Shown piece by piece: positions 18,799 through 24,255 of a stretch of DNA of 24,255 nucleotides; positions within the stretch are counted from its first letter, which is position 1, and each line of letters begins with the position of its first letter. Source of the DNA: Isoetes engelmannii (Eukaryota > Streptophyta > Lycopodiopsida > Isoetales > Isoetaceae). A program made the position numbers and the translations under genes. Under the pieces are notes generated by a model. The model was not told the origin of the DNA. It worked only from the letters and a program-made list of their open reading frames with translations, and did no database searches. The stretch spans positions 1-24,255 of the forward strand of contig JAANSK020221086.1 of the NCBI GenBank assembly GCA_011763485.2, read 5' to 3'.

Positions 18799-20035
18799 TT
18801 GGTTATCTGCACATCTTCAGAAATTAGGGCTGCCTGTATATTAGTCTATCAAGCTTGTGGCCAAGACCAACGATGTTTTCTTCTAATATTTGAGTCTCCT
18901 GAGCCGGTGGCTCAACTCATAGAACGAGGTGTTGATCCTCTTTGGAAACACTTTTGTTGTATCAACATATGTTCTTGGTTCTTCCCCGAGTAAGCCAGAT
19001 GCTTTACGTGCCCCGTTTTGGATTGCTATTGAAGATTTTCCTCCAGAGCTTCAATTGAAGATTTTCCTCCAGAGCTTCAGGCAAGCCAGATGCCTTACGT
19101 GCCCTGTTTTGGATTGCTATTGAAGATTTTCCTCCAGATCTTCGGGATTTTGCATTTATTTCCGCCATTGCTAATGAGATTGGGCTTCATTTGCAACACG
19201 CTATAACCAATGGCATGACCAAAATTTGTATAGCACGGCCCATTCATCGTGATTTGCCTCAAACAATTGTTGTTTAGAGTCGGCCCATGTTCTCTCCTTT
19301 CAAGTTGCGCCTGTTGAGAGTTGAATGGTCCAGAATTACCTCTCATATTTCTTGAAGCCCTTCTCTTTGCTTAATACCGCAAGTCTTATCAGCAGTTGCC
19401 CCATTGGCTTCTGTTGCACCTCATACTCCTAGCTATGCTCCCTCTTCAGTGGAAGCCTCTCGTCCCCCTGTGACTTCCTCTATTCCTATCTCAGCCTCAG
19501 ATCCACGCCTCAGTTATTGGGCCAGCAGAGGATTGCCCGAGATTCAGGGATCCCAAGAGCAACTTGAAGAGGCTCGTAGGCAATACATGGACATTGATCG
19601 TCATGGCGTTCACCCACCAACTAAACATCCACTTGCTGTTCGTCAACCTCGAAAATCAGCCTCATCACTTGCATTACGTGATTCTGCCCAACCCGATGTA
19701 CCTCATCATGGTCGCTTTGCTCCACTTCAGTGGGCTCATTTGTTCAAATATGTCACTGCCACGTCGCAAGGCCAGGACGCAACTTCAAACTCCCCTGGTA
19801 TCCACGTCGCATCTGTTTTGACTCCGCGTCGCAACTCCAATTCGAGTAGTCCCTTAAATGGAGTTGTATCTCCTTTTACTTATCTAGTATGGAGTAAGTA
19901 CACAGTACCTTGGGCTCGCGTTCCAGCAGCATTTGCTTGTGCTTACACGACTAAATGAGTATTGTTCGCTTCGTACTTCTTGTTGATGATTAATAAACTT
20001 TTGTTTCGTCCCTCAAAAAAAAAAAAAAAAAAAAA
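18799..20035 (+). mobile_element. LINE ORF1-like (DUF4283) remnant with poly(A) tail
   Basis: Several frames together resemble the DUF4283 region of plant LINE ORF1: CFLLIFESPEPVAQLIERGV, then KPDALRAPFWIAIEDFPPEL, then DFAFISAIANEIGLHL and ARPIHRDLPQTIVV. A Pro/Ser-rich open frame follows (about 19390-19958), which has no ATG at its start. An AATAAA (19993-19998) and 20 A's (20016-20035) mark the 3' end, as in LINEs. Frame changes and a stop show it is dead. A 91-bp tandem duplication (18992 and 19083) with a nested 26-bp duplication (19028 and 19054) lies inside the DUF4283 part. No reverse transcriptase is present, so it is either a non-autonomous form or an internally deleted copy. The 5' end is not defined. 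Confidence 0.6.
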
Positions 20036-20674
20036 GGGTTACCATTATAATGTCTTGAGATAGAATAGCCATTTTTGGCCTAAACAAATGAAATGGTCGA
20101 TTGAGATTAACAGCAACTATAGAACTCAACAGATTTGGGACCCAACATTAGCAAGAGCAAATTCAAGTGACATGGATCCATTGTATCATAACTACTTGAG
20201 TATGATGTTAAAAAAAAATATTATTATGATTGACCAGTAGAGCCAAGGAATCACAGTCGTTAAAGTGTGTACTGCACAAAAATTGGAAATGCCATTGGAC
20301 TTCAGTTGCTATGGTTCATTTACATTAGCCCATTTGAATGGAAGCATACATAATGTGATTTTGCATAGGCTAACATTCCAAAAAGGCACTAAAATTTGCC
20401 AGCCTCCTACTAGGGGATTGGTTGGAGCGAGCATAGGCCCATCGGGGTAGACAAAGCAAGAGATCATCAACCACTGAGAGAGCAATTAAGGGACACCAAT
20501 AGTTACACACCTAAGCGCATACAACAGACAAGACAACTGACGAGCAAGCAAGTTGGTGACAACCCGCCTCACCCCCAAAGCCCATAACCCACCTATGCAC
20601 TATCCCAATGCTAACACAGTCCCATGTTGTTGCCCTTTTGTCATGCACAACCTTTATTCCCGTATCTACCCATG
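20036..20674. other. Intergenic, nothing recognised
   Basis: Ordinary AT-rich DNA with a short C-rich stretch near 20560-20620. Neither the 61-codon frame at 20265-20450 nor the minus strand shows a known domain. Confidence 0.5.
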
Positions 20675-21285
20675 CAATAATTTAAGGGCTAAATTTAGCA
20701 ATATGACGATTTTTTAGCACATTTTCAAAAAATGTTGGCTAAAGTAAATGGAAAAAGTTGGAAAAAAAAATTATAATTTTAGCCTAACATTTTTCGGGGC
20801 TACGCCGACCTTCAAGTTCTTTAGCCAAACGCTAGAAAGTAAGAGAATGAAAATTTATAATATTTAGTTAAACCATAGAAACTCTGGGTATGAGTTTTGG
20901 GCTAGTTTACCTATAGTGATTCTACGTAATAAGAAATATATAATTAGTAATTTATTTTCCAGCATCCATGGAATAATTTGAGGTCTAGCCTTAGCTAGCT
21001 GCATTTTTTTAGCATGTTTTCACAAAGAAAATGATTAAAACAAATGAAAACAATTGGGAAAAAACATAATAATTTTAGTTTATCATTTTTCTTATCGACA
21101 CCATGAAAATGTTTCAGATGAATTTCGGGTTAGTTTAGCTAAATACTAGAAAGTATGAGAGAAAAAATGTGTAGAGAGTTTAGCTAAGCCACAAAAAATT
21201 TTGGGATTAGTTTCAGGCAAGTTTACCTAAAGCCATTATAGCTAATAGGGATGTGATTAGTAACTTATTCCCTGTCTACCTCATG
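20675..21285. repeat. Diverged tandem duplication, ~300-bp period
   Basis: Unit 1 (about 20675-20970) and unit 2 (20971-21285) share, in order, 'aataattt.agg', 'tttttagca..ttttca', 'aatgattaaa'-type, 'ataattttag', 'ctagaaagta.gaga', 'agtttacct' and 'attagtaa.ttatt'. The flanks 'tctacc(t)catg' occur before unit 1 and after unit 2. The copies are well diverged (perhaps 70%). Non-coding. Confidence 0.75.
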
Positions 21286-21732
21286 TCCTCCTTCCACAAG
21301 ACAAGCGTAGCAACCAATACATGGCAATGCATTAACCCCGCTATTATTCACTTCTAGAGTAAGACCCGGACCAAAGCCCAACCTACAGGATAAACGCTGA
21401 CAAACGATCGAGAATACAACAAAAAACCAGTCACTGGACAAAGCGCCTCTACCACCCAAATATCCAGAGATTAGATCTAGATTCATGAAGCACCCACCCT
21501 AGGGCCAACTTCAACTGAAGTATGAGAAAGGCCAACCAACTGAAGGCCAACTCCCGAACAGATGAAGATGACTACCATCAAGCAGGCATACAAAGCGAGA
21601 GCTAGGCCATTTAGAAAGAAAAAAAGGGAAAATCCCAATAGGAGGATTCCGAAACACATGACAAAGACAATTACAAATACGAGGCATACCTGGGAAGCCC
21701 GTGCGCTACAACCAACAATATACCTCCACTAG
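21286..21732. other. Intergenic, nothing recognised
   Basis: Balanced composition. The minus strand has an open frame of 73 codons (21486-21265) without a recognisable domain. Possibly part of the repeat family that starts at 21733. Confidence 0.4.
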
Positions 21733-22090
21733 GCCTTGAGCTGTGATGGACGGGTGTTTTCACTTCTTGCTTTCCAGGTATCTAGCGAAGGGCTGGAATA
21801 TGAATTTGCGTCGTTCATAGCAGCGTCCTTTTTCGGGATCCGGCAAGACATGCAAGCATCTGGCGACTGGGGATCAGGCGTTCATCTGAAGTAGCAAGTC
21901 AGTTCTTCTCGTTGGTCGTACACAGTCCCCCCGCTATGGCGGACTAGGTTCTTCCAGGACCCCATGCGTGTCGCAAGGACTGTGTACGCGGAGGGATCTT
22001 CATGGGCCCCGGATCTGGAGTAGTGCTTGCAAAGAAGTGAGTATGGCCTTTTCGTGGCCTCCTCATGTAGTAGCACTAAAAGTGATGAAT
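21733..22090 (+). repeat. Dispersed repeat, copy B (unknown class)
   Basis: Matches 488-850 in the same orientation; the best block is 'ttccaggaccccatgcgtg' at about 21952-21970 and the 100 bp after it. On the minus strand a 64-codon frame (22076-21882) covers the same part as the frame in copy A, but the two peptides align poorly (shared NPSAY/DPSAY only), so I do not take it as coding. Confidence 0.6.
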
Positions 22091-22153
22091 GCTAGGATTC
22101 CTATGTGAGATTAATCACGTTGCTTTCTATAATCTTGACACTCTGAACTTGAG

Positions 22154-22201
22154 AATTGAAGTGAATTGAATTGAATTGAATTGAATGGAATTGAATTGAA
22201 G
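22154..22201 (+). repeat. (AATTG)n microsatellite
   Basis: About nine imperfect units of gaatt/aattg with one 'gaatgg' variant. Confidence 0.95.
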
Positions 22202-23662
22202 TAATTTTTATCGTCCACTGAGACCAATAGGCCTATGGGACTGAGAGCATTGATATTGAGTAATGCACACAATAGAGGTTACTCTAAGTGGTGATATGTG
22301 AGTTATTCCTTTTTTCAAAAACTCCGTCCTACAATATAGAACCTAAAGGCATTCATCTATGTTATAGGTCAAAATTACTCAAAAAATCAAGTGGCATTCA
22401 TTTCCCTAAAGAGGTGATTTGTTATTTTATAAAGTCTTATTTCCAATCCCATCGCCTACAAAGGATTTCAAAGGTTGTTATGGTAATACCTCTAATTGTG
22501 AGTCCTATGCAAAGGAATATTGTGCATGAGAATCCAGTTCCAAACCAATGTAATTATAAACAAACATATATATAGACTAGACAACCTTTTCTAGATTACT
22601 GTTTGGATGGGATAGTACTTTCAAATAACTCTTACCTTAGAGATTGTTGAATGGACTGCAATCACAAAATCATACCACATGCAGCTTAGCTATGAAATGA
22701 TTTACATCATACTGCAAACTTCTCATTCAAGATTTCCAACTCGAGGGCTCAAATATAACCAGAGGAATATCATTATCGTTGCAATCCATTATCCTTACCT
22801 AGCACATTATCCAAACCATGTTAGTTCCTGGGGGATTCTGCATGTTAGGATATTACGATTTAAAGCCTGTACTATCAAATGCCATGCTTGGAAATTTAAT
22901 GGCTATAATACAACAACTTTGACACTTGTAAAATGTATTTAATCTTCTAGAATTATTGCCAGACATGATAATGAGGTGCTTCTAACCAAAATAATTTTCC
23001 CCACATCAACAGCAAAAGATGCATTCAGACGCTTGGAATTCTTTGTGCCAACCTAGAAATTGCCATCCGCCATTTGAACTAGCAACATATCTGACCAAAT
23101 CTGCATTGCAGAGTTAGCTTGTCTACTTTTATTACTTAAGATTTACTTCAATTGCCAAGAAGAAACATGCCACTATTTGATACAATTGATAATTGGTCCC
23201 TGAATTATATGAAAGTTCTGCCATACTAAAGAGCTTAAGTATTGTGACATATAAGACATCTATCCTGTTGTCTTAGTTGAAATTTATGCCTTGAGTGCAG
23301 CTTGCTTTATGTGCTCAACAATTTAAAACATTACAAGCTCCACTGCAATGTAGCATGTTCTATAGGAGAGCAAAATGACGTCTTTACTGTGCGGATCCCC
23401 TTCTCAAACCTATGGCTTTGCATCAATTTACCAATAGGAAACCCTCAAAAGATATTGTGGCAGGGATATTGTACAAGCCTTAACAGCTAATGCTTAAATA
23501 CATGGTGAACTGCAAGTTCACCAGAATGAATCTCAATACTTTTAAAAAAGTTGAACTGATTTTGCTGAAGTTCAAATCATTGTTTTCCTAATAACTTCCA
23601 CCAGCACATAACCTAACTATAACTTAGTACCATTTATCTTGGTCCATGTTGTAAGATAAATA
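22202..23662. other. Long AT-rich stretch, no gene recognised
   Basis: Plus-strand frames of 95 codons (22288-22575) and 87 codons (22679-22942) show no domain and no intron signals that link them. On the minus strand, after a 'gcaatgcag' acceptor-like site near 23105, a stretch to 22942 reads IWSDMLLVQMADGNF, a stop, then VGTKNSKRLNASFAVDVGKI. This could be a decayed exon, but I cannot name it. No terminal repeats or RNA genes seen. Confidence 0.35.
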
Positions 23663-24255
23663 TTTTTTTGGAAAGGACGTCAAACTTTATTCATCAATCA
23701 AAGAAATGTAACAAAATAAAATGCAGAGACAGGACTACAACCCCAGTGGACAAACTAATTTAGCTGAGCACAACCACTTGTCGATGCGTAGGAATGAATA
23801 TGAAGGTAAGTTTCCCAAATCAACACTTTCTTCTGTTGAGCAAGAGAAGAGCAACGATAAGCCACAATAATTTTCTTCTGCGTCCACTGAAAGAGAATCT
23901 TGTCTACATTGTCCATGCCCTTAAAGATATAAAGTCTCTTTCTCTTCCATATCGACCACAAAAGCCAACCACAAGCAAGGTGAAAAGGTCGTTTTCGCTA
24001 TTTGGGCCATGCATCAGGGTAAATAGCGAGCAAACTATGCTGGCTAGATAGAGAGGTGCCAAACAAGGTTAACAACCAAGACCAAGACAGCCGGACCCGC
24101 TCACATAGGAAAAAACAATGCTCAATAGTCTCAGTCCTCTATTTACATAAAGGGAAGAGCTCTGAAATTCGGTTATCAATTTTATGGACCAGCCTGTTAA
24201 CTCTGAGACATCTATGAATTAGCTGCCACCACAAAACTGCCACCTTTGGGTGAAG
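23663..24255 (-). mobile_element. LINE 3' end (ORF2 C-terminus, zf-RVT) with poly(A)
   Basis: The minus strand reads LWWQLIHRCLRVNRLVHKID near 24230-24180, then ELFPLCK, a stop, TIEHCFFLCERVRLSWSW, another stop after DAWPK, then GWLLWSIWKRKRLYIFKGMD and a final SGCAQLN with a stop at 23755. The Cys/His pattern and the WSIWKRR..YIF motif are those of the zf-RVT domain at the C-terminus of plant LINE reverse transcriptase proteins. The 3' UTR follows, with AATAAA (23691-23686) and a short poly(A) of seven (23669-23663). The element runs off the right edge, so the reverse transcriptase itself is outside the window. Two in-frame stops show this copy is inactive. Confidence 0.88.

Noticed and set aside
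18660-20050. Target-site duplication for the ORF1-only LINE-like element (gggttgcccatt against gggttaccatta)
   Set aside because: The match is imperfect and the 5' copy lies about 130 bp before the first recognisable element sequence; too weak to call.
22288-22942. Two plus-strand frames of 95 and 87 codons
   Set aside because: No recognisable domains, no linking splice sites, AT-rich composition; likely chance.
1-24255. tRNA, rRNA, CRISPR or organelle insert
   Set aside because: No B-box-like GGTTCGAATCC with a matching cloverleaf, no rRNA motifs, no regular spacer-repeat arrays and no plastid or mitochondrial genes seen.

Overview
This is plant nuclear DNA, probably from a seed plant; the species cannot be read from the sequence. 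The reasons are short GT-AG introns in host genes that match plant GPN2/QQT1 and RNA polymerase III subunit RPC7, plus plant-type LINE, Helitron and LTR-element remains. Most lines of the window are repeats. Only one host gene looks whole.

Layout. 1-911 is AT-rich DNA followed by one copy of an unknown dispersed repeat. 912-9688 is a giant inverted repeat: two arms of about 4.3 kb around a 136-bp spacer built of short tandem repeats. Next to the spacer each arm carries the 3' end of a Helitron-type PIF1 helicase, reading outward. Beyond it lies a small two-exon gene with its own G-box/TATA promoter, then about 2.5 kb with protein-like scraps on the opposite strand. The arms differ by about 7% where I compared them, and each has its own lesions. 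9719-10199 is a 243-bp tandem duplication. 10220-12591 is a short gag-only LTR element with a perfect 5-bp target duplication, and its right edge was later caught up in a 106-bp tandem duplication.

12930-17815 is a head-to-head host gene pair. On the minus strand is a GPN-loop GTPase 2 (QQT1-like) gene of nine recognisable exons. It is badly broken: the G3 motif is deleted and there are several frameshifts. On the plus strand is an intact eight-exon gene for the RNA polymerase III subunit RPC7/Rpc31. The two share an 891-bp intergenic region. The pairing is notable because GPN2 proteins help assemble RNA polymerases II and III, and RPC7 is a Pol III subunit. The GPN2 copy also carries two introns with U12-type (AT-AG) splice signals.

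The right third is mostly decayed repeats: a LINE ORF1-like (DUF4283) remnant with a poly(A) tail (about 18799-20035), a roughly 300-bp tandem duplication (20675-21285), a second copy of the dispersed repeat (21733-22090), a pentanucleotide microsatellite, about 1.4 kb in which I recognise nothing, and the 3' end of a LINE on the minus strand running off the window (23663-24255).

The strongest candidates for something undescribed are the giant palindrome, which would give a long hairpin RNA if transcribed through, and the GPN2/RPC7 divergent pair in which only one partner has decayed.
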